64,000 bases of DNA, from positions 62,001 through 126,000 of the forward strand of contig CBFHMG010000004.1 of assembly GCA_965656935.1 (NCBI GenBank). Direction: 5' to 3'. The stretch's first letter is position 1; every line of letters begins with the position of its first letter. A program made the translations under genes and the position numbers. The notes under the pieces are model-generated. The model saw only the letters and a list, made by a program, of their open reading frames with translations, was not told where the DNA came from and searched no databases. Below are positions 51,960 through 61,023 of this stretch, in pieces. The stretch comes from M30B80 sp965656935. Lineage in GTDB: Bacteria > Pseudomonadota > Alphaproteobacteria > Rhodobacterales > Rhodobacteraceae.

Positions 51960-52934
51960 TTACCAGCGAAGAACCACCGAGCCCCAAGCAAGGCCGCCAC
52001 CGATCGCTTCGGTGACCAGCAAATCGCCCTGTTTGATCTGCCCGCGCGCCACCCCGACGGAGAGGGCGAGAGGAATAGAGGCGGCAGATGTATTGCCGTG
52101 ATCCTGCACGGTGACGACCACGCGGTCCATCTCGACACCCATCTTTTGCGCGGTGCGTGTGATGATCCGCAGATTGGCCTGATGGGGCACGATCCAGTCC
52201 ACATCGCTGGCCTCCAGCCCTGCTGCGGCAAGCGATGTATGGGCAGTTTGTGCAAGCTTTTCAACAGCATGGCGGAAAACCTCACGGCCTTCCATGCGCA
52301 GCACACCCGTGGTTTGTGTCTTGGAGACACCGCCATCCACATAGAGCAGATCACGGTATTGGCCGTCGGAATTCAGATCAACCGCAAGGATGCCCCGATC
52401 ACTTGAGCTGCCCTCCTGTTCCTCGGCCTCGAGGATCAGCGCGCCCGCACCATCGCCAAACAGGACCGAGGTGGTGCGATCTTCCCAATCAAGGATTCGG
52501 CTGAAGGTTTCCGCGCCGATCACCAGCATGCGCTTGGCTTGGCCGCTGGTGATAAATGCATTCGCGGTCGACAGCGCAAATACGAATCCCGCGCAGACCG
52601 CTTGCACGTCAAAAGCGAATCCCCCCCGCATCTCCAGCCCTGCCTGAACCATGGTCGCGGTTGAGGGAAAGGTCAGATCAGGGGTTGAGGTTGCGACAAC
52701 CACACCGTCGATATCCTGCGCCGAGAGGCCCGCCATCTCCAAAGCCTTCAACGCGGCTTGGATCGCCATTTGGCTGGTCGTTTCCCCTTCGGCTGCGAAA
52801 TGGCGCTGCTCGATCCCCGAGCGGCTTTTGATCCATTCGTCGGAGGTGTCGATCGTTTCGGCGAATTGGGCATTGGTCACGACCCGCTCGGGCAGGTAAT
52901 GGCCGATTCCCTTTGCAACAGCGCGGATCGTCAT
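51960..52934 (-). CDS. fabH: 3-oxoacyl-ACP synthase III
   Basis: Starts fatty acid chains by condensing acetyl-CoA with malonyl-ACP. Catalytic Cys is in VQAVCAGF, His in VPHQANLRI and Asn in DHGNTSAA. It has 324 residues. Overlaps plsX by 4 bases (ATGA), so the two are coupled. Confidence 0.97.
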   Translation of the reverse strand: MTIRAVAKGIGHYLPERVVTNAQFAETIDTSDEWIKSRSGIEQRHFAAEGETTSQMAIQAALKALEMAGLSAQDIDGVVVATSTPDLTFPSTATMVQAGLEMRGGFAFDVQAVCAGFVFALSTANAFITSGQAKRMLVIGAETFSRILDWEDRTTSVLFGDGAGALILEAEEQEGSSSDRGILAVDLNSDGQYRDLLYVDGGVSKTQTTGVLRMEGREVFRHAVEKLAQTAHTSLAAAGLEASDVDWIVPHQANLRIITRTAQKMGVEMDRVVVTVQDHGNTSAASIPLALSVGVARGQIKQGDLLVTEAIGGGLAWGSVVLRW

Positions 52935-54031
52935 ACCGATTTTTCCTCTACGTCATGAAGCGCCTCGGTGGCCGCCATCTCTGCATCTGCAATGCGCGCG
53001 GCCAAGCGCTCGGTGAAATCGGAGGCGGCAAGCCGCGCTGCCAATTTGATCGCGGCCGCAACGCCCGTGGCATCCGCCGAGCCATGTGATTTCACCACAG
53101 TCCCGTTCAGGCCCAGAAATACGCCGCCATTCACGCGGCGCGGGTCGATGCGCTTTTGCAAGCGTTTGAGCGAGGGCATCGCCAAAAGGGCTGCAAAGCG
53201 CGAGAGGGGCGAATACTGGAAGGAGGATCGCAGCAATTCGCGGATCAAAGTGGCCGTGCCTTCGCCCGTCTTGAGTGCGGTATTGCCTGTGAAGCCATCC
53301 GTGACAATCACATCGACACTATCGGAGGCGATATCGCCGCCCTCAACAAAGCCTTTGAATTCGTAATTGGCAACAGGGGCCAAGCGCTGGACCAGATCAT
53401 GGGCGACCTTCAGCTCGGCGCGGCCTTTATGTTCTTCGGTGCCCACATTCAGGATGCCTACGCGGGGGCGGGCCAGATCAAGACCATTGCGGGCATAGCT
53501 GACCCCCATCAGGGCGTATTGCAGCAAATCCTCGGAATCGGCGCGCACATCGGCCCCGACATCCAGCATCACATTAAAGCCTGATGGATTGCGCGATGGC
53601 CAAAGCACCGCGATAGCGGGGCGGTTCACGCCCTCGATCTTGCGCAGACGCACCATGGAGACGGCCATCAATGCACCCGTATTGCCGCAAGACACGACGG
53701 CCTTGGCCTTGCCCTTCTTGACCGAGTCAATCGCCGACCACATCGAGCTGCCCTTGCCATTGCGCATCACATAGGAGGGCTTGGCATCCATCGTGACGAC
53801 ATCAGCGGCATGCACAACAGTGCAACGCCCGACAAGCTGTTGCTTGCGGGCGATAAGGCGATCAAGTTTATCCTTGTCGCCATGCACGATGAATTGAAGA
53901 TCGGGGTTCTTGGAGGCCGCTTTGGCCATCCCGCCGATCACGGCAGAAGGGCCGGCATCCCCGCCCATTGCATCTATTGACAGGATTGTCCCGGGAACTG
54001 TGCCACCAGTCAAAGCTGTCGATGCTGCCAT
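52931..54031 (-). CDS. plsX: Phosphate acyltransferase PlsX
   Basis: Makes acyl-phosphate from acyl-ACP for phospholipid synthesis. Family motifs are SIDAMGGDAGPSAVIGGMA near residue 20, SCGNTGALMA, LDVGAD and VTDGFTGNTALKT. It has 366 residues. Comes 39 bases after rpmF and is coupled to fabH, the classical rpmF-plsX-fabH order. Confidence 0.96.
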   Translation of the reverse strand: MAASTALTGGTVPGTILSIDAMGGDAGPSAVIGGMAKAASKNPDLQFIVHGDKDKLDRLIARKQQLVGRCTVVHAADVVTMDAKPSYVMRNGKGSSMWSAIDSVKKGKAKAVVSCGNTGALMAVSMVRLRKIEGVNRPAIAVLWPSRNPSGFNVMLDVGADVRADSEDLLQYALMGVSYARNGLDLARPRVGILNVGTEEHKGRAELKVAHDLVQRLAPVANYEFKGFVEGGDIASDSVDVIVTDGFTGNTALKTGEGTATLIRELLRSSFQYSPLSRFAALLAMPSLKRLQKRIDPRRVNGGVFLGLNGTVVKSHGSADATGVAAAIKLAARLAASDFTERLAARIADAEMAATEALHDVEEKSV

Positions 54032-54070
54032 GAACGGCCTACCTATCTTCCTGAACGTCTAGGGCGCGGC

Positions 54071-54277
54071 TTATGCCGCGTCGTCGTCCAGATCGATTTC
54101 GTCGGCCTGAGCGATCACTTCACGGTCGTTATAAGTGCCGCAGGACGGGCAGACGTGATGGGGGCGCTTCAGCTCACCGCAGCTTGGGCATTCATTTGGA
54201 TTGCCAGCGGTCAGGGCGTCATGCGAACGGCGCTGGTTGCGGCGCGAGCGCGTGATTTTATTCTGTGGGACAGCCAT
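54071..54277 (-). CDS. rpmF: 50S ribosomal protein L32
   Basis: Ribosomal protein of 68 residues. It opens MAVPQNKITRSRRNQRRSHD and has a zinc ribbon with two CPSCG motifs (about residues 31-35 and 43-48). A 225-base stretch lies upstream before DUF177; it contains one hairpin and no gene. Confidence 0.97.
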   Translation of the reverse strand: MAVPQNKITRSRRNQRRSHDALTAGNPNECPSCGELKRPHHVCPSCGTYNDREVIAQADEIDLDDDAA

Positions 54278-54452
54278 GTCTCAACCTCGGTTTTAAGAGG
54301 GGCCGGCCAAACCGTATGCCCCAAGTGTCTCGTTTCGTGTCTCTGTCACATCTTTTTCACCCTGAGGCAACCGGCAGTTGCGACCGGACCGGGCGTGCCC
54401 AAATGGGAACGACAATCCTAAGGGCGGATAAGGCGCGGAACATACAAAGATT

Positions 54453-54472
54453 TTGGGGTCATGCAACCCCAA
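54453..54472 (-). terminator. Hairpin after the DUF177 gene
   Basis: The 7-pair perfect stem TTGGGGT / ACCCCAA has a 6-base loop, 30 bases after the DUF177 stop codon. The following T run is weak (AATCTTTG), so it may be an attenuator or processing site rather than a full terminator. Confidence 0.45.
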
Positions 54473-54502
54473 TAATGCGCCGATTTGCCTGCAAAGTGAC
54501 GT

Positions 54503-55078
54503 CTAATTCTCATCATCATTTTGATCGGATGATCCAAGCTTGTCGCGCAAACCCGCCAATCCTGCAAAGGGTTTCACGGTCTCTTCGGTAATTGGCTCGG
54601 CTCCGGGCGGGATCGCTTCGATCTGGGCGGGCTCAATACCATCGGCCCGCGGGTAGAGTGGCAAATGCAGCGCAAGCGCCTCCACCATCACCTCGACAAG
54701 ATCGAGAGTGGCGGGCAATGGCTCGCTCAGATCATCCTCGGGCATCTCGACCTCTTCCAGATCGGGCTCGTCCATCTCGCTGAGATAGCGGCGCAGAATC
54801 TGGGTATCGATTCTTGTGGTGACAGGGTCCAAACTGACCACACAGGGCTGGGTGACGGTTGCGCCCAGTTTCGCTTCAAGACGCCAGTCGCGCTTGCCTT
54901 CGGGCAGGATTTCCCCCTCGAACCGTAATTTGCGCAAGCCTGTGATGCCCAATTCTTCGCTGATGGTGCGCAGCACAGGTGTTGGTGGCACAATCTCGAA
55001 GCTGCGGGTCGCGCCCTTTGGCAGTTCTGCCAAGCGCAAGATCTCTTGCGGCAGGGGGGAGGGGGTGGGATCTGTCAT
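54503..55078 (-). CDS. DUF177 (YceD-like) family protein
   Basis: Has 191 residues. The YceD family is linked to 23S rRNA and ribosome maturation and is often co-encoded with rpmF. Features are CVVSLDPVTTRID in the middle and an acidic stretch EMDEPDLEEVEMPEDD. The conserved C-terminal block is LALHLPLYPRADG. AAGGAGG just before the ATG at 55078 fixes the start. Confidence 0.9.
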   Translation of the reverse strand: MTDPTPSPLPQEILRLAELPKGATRSFEIVPPTPVLRTISEELGITGLRKLRFEGEILPEGKRDWRLEAKLGATVTQPCVVSLDPVTTRIDTQILRRYLSEMDEPDLEEVEMPEDDLSEPLPATLDLVEVMVEALALHLPLYPRADGIEPAQIEAIPPGAEPITEETVKPFAGLAGLRDKLGSSDQNDDEN

Positions 55079-55237
55079 GGTTCCTCCTTGGGGTTTTGAC
55101 GCTTGCCATTGCGGCCCATGCTTGCTCTGATCGCTTGGGTAAGTTAAGCGGTTAGACAGGAACAACCAGCCTTGCAAGAGCTGGTGCGGCAACAAGATGG
55201 CCCATTGGGGCCAACGGGTGGGTCAAAGAGGGCGGCG

Positions 55238-55714
55238 ATGATGACTGGGCGGATGACCTCGATGGGGAAAAAGCTGAAACTTGCAGGGATGCTGGCGGGT
55301 GCGATGCTATTGGCCGCCTGTTCGGCCACCTTCCAGAACCATGGCTATGTCCCCCCTCCCGAAGATGTGGCGCTGATTGTGCCGGGGGTGGATACCCGCG
55401 AAAGCGTTGAGGAAAATCTGGGCCGTCCTGCGGCATCTGGTGTGATGCGCGACGAGGCGTGGTTCTATACCGCCTATCAAATCCGCAATTACGCCTATCG
55501 CGCGCCCGAGATCATCGAGCGCGAGATTTTGGCCGTATCCTTTGCCGAGAACGGGACCGTCGCCAATATCGAGGAATTCGGGCTGGAAGACGGGCAGGTC
55601 GTGCAATTCTCGCGCCGCGTGACCGAGAGCACCGTGCGCGACCTGAGCTTCTTCACCCAGCTGATCGGCAATTTCGGACGTATCAATATCGGCGATGCGC
55701 TTGCGGGCAACTGA
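55238..55714 (+). CDS. bamE: Outer membrane assembly lipoprotein BamE
   Basis: Lipoprotein of the Bam complex that inserts beta-barrel proteins. It has a lipobox LLAAC after a hydrophobic segment (KLAGMLAGAMLLAAC), then the SmpA/OmlA fold (VDTRESVEENLGRPAA, WFYTAYQIRNYAY, LAVSFAENGTVANI). I start at 55238 because GAGG lies 6-7 bases upstream; ATGs at 55241, 55253 and 55262 are in frame. Diverges from DUF177. Confidence 0.9.
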   Translation: MMTGRMTSMGKKLKLAGMLAGAMLLAACSATFQNHGYVPPPEDVALIVPGVDTRESVEENLGRPAASGVMRDEAWFYTAYQIRNYAYRAPEIIEREILAVSFAENGTVANIEEFGLEDGQVVQFSRRVTESTVRDLSFFTQLIGNFGRINIGDALAGN

Positions 55715-55804
55715 CAGGGGCTTTGGCACTCTGCCTGACATTTTTGTCGCGGTTTCGTCATCTTGCTATGCTATCCTTGATCTGACGAGACAGCGGGGTC
55801 GGGG

Positions 55805-56566
55805 ATGAATGATCTTATGAATAAGGGCCGCTATCTGGTGCGCTTTGCCCAGACAGAGCATGATTTGGCCCAAGCGCAGGCGCTGCGATATCTGGCCTTC
55901 CGTGCAGGCTCGGATGCGGAAGACACCGCCCCCAAAAGCGATGCCGATCCCTTTGATGCCGATTGCCGCCATGTGCTGGTGGAAGATGCTGAAACTGGTA
56001 CGCTTGTGTGCTGTTTCCGCTTGCTGCATCTGGCCGCAGGCGACGAGATTTCGCGCAGCTATTCCGCCCAATTCTACGAATTATCAGCCCTTCGCGACTT
56101 CAAGGGCCCCATGGTCGAGATGGGGCGGTTTTGTATTCACCCCGATTGGCAGGACCCTGACATTCTGCGGATCGCTTGGGGCGCAATGACGGCCTATGTC
56201 GATCAAGAAGGGGTAGAGATGCTCTTTGGCTGCTCCTCCTTCCACGGGACCGAGGCCAAGGACTATTACGATGCCTTCGCACTGCTGCGTGACCGCCATA
56301 TTGCACCCACGCGCTGGTTGCCGCGGGTGAAAGCGCCGAAAGTCTTCAAATTCGCATCACGGCTGCGCCGCAAGCCTAACCTCAAGCTGGCGCAGGCCAA
56401 GATGCCGCCTTTGCTCAGAACCTATCTCTTGATGGGGGGCTGGGTCAGCGATCATGCGGTGATCGACCCTGATCTCAACACATTGCATGTGTTCACAGGG
56501 CTTGAGATCAGCGCCGTGCCGCCCTCGCGGGCAAGGCTTTTGCGTGCCGTCGCAGGCGCGGGCTAA
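55805..56566 (+). CDS. OlsB-like N-acyltransferase (GNAT fold)
   Basis: Has 253 residues. Resembles L-ornithine N-acyltransferase OlsB, which makes lyso-ornithine lipid from acyl-ACP. Family-like stretches are AQALRYLAFR near residue 25, VEMGRFCIHPDWQ and MLFGCSSFHGT. The last part is MPPLLRTYLLMGGWVSDHAVI. The O-acyltransferase OlsA, often adjacent, is not here. A 14-base tandem duplication starts in the stop codon. Confidence 0.8.
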   Translation: MNDLMNKGRYLVRFAQTEHDLAQAQALRYLAFRAGSDAEDTAPKSDADPFDADCRHVLVEDAETGTLVCCFRLLHLAAGDEISRSYSAQFYELSALRDFKGPMVEMGRFCIHPDWQDPDILRIAWGAMTAYVDQEGVEMLFGCSSFHGTEAKDYYDAFALLRDRHIAPTRWLPRVKAPKVFKFASRLRRKPNLKLAQAKMPPLLRTYLLMGGWVSDHAVIDPDLNTLHVFTGLEISAVPPSRARLLRAVAGAG

Positions 56567-56591
56567 GGGGCGCGGGCCAAGGGGCGCGGGC
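56565..56591 (+). repeat. Tandem duplication at the end of the OlsB-like gene
   Basis: AAGGGGCGCGGGCC at 56565-56578 is repeated at 56579-56591. The first copy starts inside the TAA stop codon. A partial earlier copy (GGCGCGGGC) ends the reading frame. Confidence 0.7.
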
Positions 56592-56630
56592 AGAGGCCAG
56601 CCTAGGCTGCCCCCTCCGCAATTTTATCAT

Positions 56631-57884
56631 TCAGCCAAGGACCACCAGCGCATGGCGCTTTTTGCCTGCGCTCAGCTTGATCGGCTCGGCCAGATCAGCG
56701 GCGGTGATCATCAGGCCCGCATCGCCAAGCGGCGCGTCATTCATCCGCGCGCCATTCTCGGAAATCAGGCGCTTGGCCTCCTTGCCCGAACCCGCAAGGC
56801 CTGAGCGGGTGATCAATTGCACGATCGAGATGCCGCCATCGGCCAAATCTGCCGCCGACACTGTCAGGGTTGGCAAATCCTCGCCCATGCCGCCACGCTC
56901 GAACACCTCGCGCGCGGTGGCTTCGGCGGCATTTGCAGCCTCAGCGCCGTGCAGTAGCCCCGTGACCTCATTGGCCAAGACGATCTTGGCCTCATTGATC
57001 TCTGAGCCTGCCAATGCGCCAAGCCGCTCGCATTCCTCCACCGAAATTTCGGTGAAGAGTTTGAGGAAACGGCCTACATCCGCATCGGTGGTGTTGCGCC
57101 AGAATTGCCAGAACTCATAGGGGCTGAGCATCTCCGCATCGAGCCAGATCGCACCGCCTTGCGACTTGCCCATCTTGCGCCCGTCCGAGGTGGTCAGAAG
57201 CGGCGTGGTCATGCCGTAAATCTCGTGATCCAGCACGCGACGCGTCAGGTCGATACCATTGACGATATTGCCCCATTGATCCGACCCGCCCATCTGCAAC
57301 AGACAGCCATAGCGGCGGTTTAGTTCGAGGAAGTCATAGGCCTGCAGGATCATATAGTTAAACTCAAGGAAGGAGAGCGATTGCTCGCGATCCAGCCGTG
57401 ATTTCACCGACTCGAAGGACAACATACGGTTGACCGAGAAATGCCGCCCGATATCGCGCAGGAAATCGAGATAGTTCAGCCCATCCAGCCATTCGGCATT
57501 ATTGAGCATCACAGCCTTGTTCTGGGCCGCGTCATAATCGAGATATTTGGCAAATACCCGCTGCATGCCTGCGATATTGGCGTCGATCTGTTCAGGCCCC
57601 AAAAGCGGGCGCTCATCCGAGCGGAAGGACGGATCGCCTACTTTGGTCGTGCCGCCGCCCATCAAGGTGATGGGCTGGTGCCCCGTTTTCTGCAGCCAGC
57701 GCAGCACCATGATATTCATCAAATGGCCCACATGCAGCGATTTTGCTGTCGCATCATAACCGATATAGGCCGTGACCATGCCCCCGTTCAACGCATCGTC
57801 TAGCGCCTGATAATCGGTGCAATCGGCCAAGTAGCCGCGTTCGATCATGGCGTGCAAAAAATCGGATTTGGGGTGGTAGGTCAT
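56631..57884 (-). CDS. tyrS: Tyrosyl-tRNA synthetase
   Basis: Charges tRNA-Tyr. Class I motifs are HVGH (HIGH type) near residue 51 and KMGKS (KMSKS type) in GRKMGKSQGG. The tyrosine-binding region is AYIGYDATAKSLHVGHL. An S4-like domain lies at the C-terminus. It has 417 residues. I choose the ATG at 57884 (MTYHPKSDF), the usual family start; an ATG at 57899 is in frame. Diverges from anmK. Confidence 0.96.
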   Translation of the reverse strand: MTYHPKSDFLHAMIERGYLADCTDYQALDDALNGGMVTAYIGYDATAKSLHVGHLMNIMVLRWLQKTGHQPITLMGGGTTKVGDPSFRSDERPLLGPEQIDANIAGMQRVFAKYLDYDAAQNKAVMLNNAEWLDGLNYLDFLRDIGRHFSVNRMLSFESVKSRLDREQSLSFLEFNYMILQAYDFLELNRRYGCLLQMGGSDQWGNIVNGIDLTRRVLDHEIYGMTTPLLTTSDGRKMGKSQGGAIWLDAEMLSPYEFWQFWRNTTDADVGRFLKLFTEISVEECERLGALAGSEINEAKIVLANEVTGLLHGAEAANAAEATAREVFERGGMGEDLPTLTVSAADLADGGISIVQLITRSGLAGSGKEAKRLISENGARMNDAPLGDAGLMITAADLAEPIKLSAGKKRHALVVLG

Positions 57885-57956
57885 CGTGATCCAGTCCATT
57901 TATTTCAGGGCTGACAGCGCAGGGCTGTAGCCATTCGGTCTATAACGGGGGGAAGC

Positions 57957-59066
57957 GTGAAGGAAAAGGGTCAAGCAGCCGAGGTTTTGCGCGTTGCAGG
58001 CACAATGTCGGGCACCTCGCTCGATGGGGTCGATATTGCCGTGATCGAGACGGATGGCCATAAAATCCACGGCTTTGGCGAAACCCGCTACCGCCCCTAT
58101 AGCGATCCCGAGCGGGAGATCTTGCGCGCCGCCCTTGGGAAATGGCCCGGTGAGGCTGGCGTGGATGAGGCGGCCCGCATCGTGGAAGACGCCCATATCG
58201 AGGTTTTGGCTGATTTGGACAAGGTCGATCTGATCGGGTTTCACGGCCAGACCTTGGCCCATGCCCCCGAATTGGCGCGCACCCATCAGGCGGGCAGCGG
58301 CGAGATTTTGGCCGATAAGCTCGGCATTCCCGTGGTTTGGGATTTCCGCACGCTGGATATGCGCATGGGCGGGCAGGGCGCACCTTTGGCCCCGTTTTAT
58401 CATTGGGCCTGCGCCATGCATATCGGCGCGACCGATCCTGTGGCCTTCCTCAATTTGGGCGGGGTGGGCAACCTGACTTGGATTGATCCCAGCAAGGGCA
58501 AACCTGACGCCAAGGGGGCGCTGATCGCCTTTGACACGGGGCCTGCCAATGCGCCGATGGATGATCTGGTGTTTCGCAAACTGAGCCAGCGCTTTGACAA
58601 GGATGGCCAATTGGCGGGGCAGGGTGCGCTGGATCAACCCGTGCTGAACGCGTTTCTCAAACGACCCTATTTCTCGAAAATGCCGCCCAAATCGCTGGAT
58701 CGGGATGCTTTTGCCGATCTGGTTGATCTGGTGGGCGTGCTATCTGTGGAAGATGCAATGGCCACGCTTGCGGCTTGCGCGGCGGGCTCGGTCGCGCGCG
58801 GTTTTGAACATCTGCCCCAAACCCCTGCCTTTATGCTGGTGGGCGGGGGCGGGCGGAAAAACCCAGTTTTGATGGAAATGATCGCCGCTCTTGTCGATAT
58901 TCCCGTGCTTCCCGTGGAAGAGGCGGGATTTGACGGAGATGCCTTGGAGGCGCAGGCCTTCGCGCATCTGGCGATGCGGGTTCGCATGGCGCTTCCCACC
59001 AGCGCACCCGGGACCACGGGCGTGCGGGCTGCTGTTGGCTCGGGGCAACTGGCCGAGCCGATGTGA
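57957..59066 (+). CDS. anmK: Anhydro-N-acetylmuramic acid kinase
   Basis: Phosphorylates anhydro-MurNAc during cell-wall recycling. ATP-binding motif AGTMSGTSLDGVDIAV near residue 14, GFHGQTLAHAPE, and AFDTGPANAPMDDLV. It has 369 residues. GTG start at 57957 with a strong GGGGGGAAG site. Confidence 0.95.
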   Translation: MKEKGQAAEVLRVAGTMSGTSLDGVDIAVIETDGHKIHGFGETRYRPYSDPEREILRAALGKWPGEAGVDEAARIVEDAHIEVLADLDKVDLIGFHGQTLAHAPELARTHQAGSGEILADKLGIPVVWDFRTLDMRMGGQGAPLAPFYHWACAMHIGATDPVAFLNLGGVGNLTWIDPSKGKPDAKGALIAFDTGPANAPMDDLVFRKLSQRFDKDGQLAGQGALDQPVLNAFLKRPYFSKMPPKSLDRDAFADLVDLVGVLSVEDAMATLAACAAGSVARGFEHLPQTPAFMLVGGGGRKNPVLMEMIAALVDIPVLPVEEAGFDGDALEAQAFAHLAMRVRMALPTSAPGTTGVRAAVGSGQLAEPM

Positions 59067-59074
59067 GCGCGGGA

Positions 59075-59494
59075 TTATCCGCGCGGGATGTCGAATTCTG
59101 GCGCGGCCAGCGTAAAGCCGTCAAAGGAAAATCCGGGCGAGACGGTGCAAGACACCAAGCTATAGGCCCCCGTGCTGCGCGCGGCCTGCCAATGATGTTC
59201 CGGCACGATGATTTGCGGCGCCCCTTTTGTCAGATCAGGCGTGAGAAGATGATCGGTTGCAGGGCCATGATCATCGGCGCTGAGCGATAGGATCAAAGGT
59301 GCGCCTGCGTGATAGAACCAGATTTCGGTCGCATCGACCTTATGCCAATGGCTGGCCTCGCCTTCCTTCAGCAGAAAATAAATCGCCGTGCCCGTGGCGC
59401 GCCCCTCATTCTCGGCGATCCATGTCTGGCGGTAATACCCGCCTTCGGGATGGGGCTGCAACTCGAGATGGGCGATGATCTCATCAGCGGTCAT
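59075..59494 (-). CDS. Cupin family protein (DUF985)
   Basis: Has 139 residues of the DUF985 cupin family. Sequence features: LQPHPEGGYYRQTW near residue 14, IYFLLKEGEASHWHKVDATE with cupin histidines, and EIWFYHAG. Function unknown; some relatives are sugar-binding or epimerase-like. AAAGG precedes the ATG at 59494. Convergent with anmK. Confidence 0.88.
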   Translation of the reverse strand: MTADEIIAHLELQPHPEGGYYRQTWIAENEGRATGTAIYFLLKEGEASHWHKVDATEIWFYHAGAPLILSLSADDHGPATDHLLTPDLTKGAPQIIVPEHHWQAARSTGAYSLVSCTVSPGFSFDGFTLAAPEFDIPRG

Positions 59495-59533
59495 GGGGCT
59501 TTGCCTTTGGTTTTTTGGTTCCAAGCGTCCAAT

Positions 59534-60895
59534 CTAGCGTGGATGGCGCGGCAGGACCAGCTGTGCCTCCAAGCCGCCACGCGCCTTATTGGTCAGGGTG
59601 AAAGCGCCCTCGGTCTGTTCGGCAAAACCCAGAACCATCGGCAGCCCGAGGCCTGAGCCTTTGCCAATGGGTTTGGTGGTGAAAAACGGGGTCAGAACCT
59701 CGGCGCTCAGCTCCTCGGGAATGCCAGGCCCCGTATCGCAGACCGAGATCGCACAATATGGGCCAGATAGCACCGTTCCATCCTGCCTGCGCGGCGGTGT
59801 TGCCGTCAGCCCCGGATAGGTGACAGGCCGCGCGAATACGAGGATTTGGCCTTTCTCGCCCATAGCATCACGCGCATTGATCACAAGGTTCAACATTGCC
59901 GAGGCCAATTGGTTGCGATCAGCATGGCAGGTTAATCCTGCAGGGGCGTCATCAATCCGCAGGGTCACGGTTTCGGGCAACACGCGGTCAAACATTGTGC
60001 CAAGGCTGCTGAGAAATTCCTGCAGATCAATGGTTTCGGGGTTGAGCTGCGCACGGCGCGAAAAGCTCAGCAATTGCGAGGTCAGCGTGGCCCCGCGCTC
60101 GGCGGCGGCAAAGGCCTCTCTGATCACGAAATCCCGATCAGCCTTGTTTTCAAGCTCGTGATAGAGATCCAGATTGCCGATCACCACGGTCAGAATATTG
60201 TTGAAATCATGCGCCACACCGCCCGTCAGCCGCCCCACGGCCTCCATTTTCTGGGCCTCTGCGCGCATTTCTTCGGCGGTTCTAAGCCGTGTTCTGAGCT
60301 TGGAGATGCCGAGGTAATTCATGGCGTAATAGAGCAGCAAGGTCACCGCCCCCACGCCGATCAGGATATCATCAATCACGTTCGAGACATCTCTTACCGT
60401 GGTCCAAAGCAGTACAATCGTGCCCGCCATGATCTGGATGCAATCCCATACCGCCAGATGGATCAGCCCGCGATGGCGCAACAGGCTATGCAGGCACATC
60501 GCCAGAAAGCCGCAAATGGCAATAAAACGCAGCGAGGAGACATCCGAGGTCATCAGATAGATCGGCATGGCGATGAACAGGCCCGAGGTGGTCCAACTCA
60601 ACATCAAGGCGGTGATGAATTGTGTTCGATCCACGGGCGAGGCAAGCGATGCCAGATAGCGCAGATAGCTTCGATCCATCAGCAGATAGACCGCCCCCCA
60701 GATCGCGAATAGATATCGACCCGTGGCAAAGGTCAGGCTGATGGCCGCCAACAATACCAGCGACCATCGCCACAGGATTTCAACCCGAGCGGAAGTGTCT
60801 GCCGACACGATCGGTGCGATATAGTCCCAATAGTCTTTTCGCTGTTTCGCGTTTGGGGGATCACCCAATTGCGCGCTGTCGATTTCGCTGACCAT
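59534..60895 (-). CDS. Membrane-bound sensor histidine kinase
   Basis: Has 453 residues. The N-terminal half has about six hydrophobic segments (residues 40-195) with no large periplasmic loop. The kinase core follows: H-box GGVAHDFNNIL with His229, N-box NLVINARDAM, G1 DTGPGIPEE and G2 GKGSGLGL. There is no PAS or receiver domain, and no response regulator is next to it. The signal is unknown and probably sensed in or near the membrane. Confidence 0.88.
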   Translation of the reverse strand: MVSEIDSAQLGDPPNAKQRKDYWDYIAPIVSADTSARVEILWRWSLVLLAAISLTFATGRYLFAIWGAVYLLMDRSYLRYLASLASPVDRTQFITALMLSWTTSGLFIAMPIYLMTSDVSSLRFIAICGFLAMCLHSLLRHRGLIHLAVWDCIQIMAGTIVLLWTTVRDVSNVIDDILIGVGAVTLLLYYAMNYLGISKLRTRLRTAEEMRAEAQKMEAVGRLTGGVAHDFNNILTVVIGNLDLYHELENKADRDFVIREAFAAAERGATLTSQLLSFSRRAQLNPETIDLQEFLSSLGTMFDRVLPETVTLRIDDAPAGLTCHADRNQLASAMLNLVINARDAMGEKGQILVFARPVTYPGLTATPPRRQDGTVLSGPYCAISVCDTGPGIPEELSAEVLTPFFTTKPIGKGSGLGLPMVLGFAEQTEGAFTLTNKARGGLEAQLVLPRHPR

Positions 60896-60970
60896 GGATC
60901 GCTCCCCTGCAGCCCCCGAGTCCGCTCCAGCTTATCGAAAGATGAAAAAAGATCACCCTTTCGATCAATA

Positions 60971-60998
60971 AAAAAGCCCCCGGCCTGAGCCGAGGGCT
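60971..60998 (-). terminator. Rho-independent terminator after eno
   Basis: On the minus strand AGCCCtCGGC-TCAG-GCCGgGGGCT followed by TTTTTT. Strong GC stem and T run. Confidence 0.9.
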
Positions 60999-61023
60999 AA
61001 ATAGTCACAGTTTTTCGTGCGGC

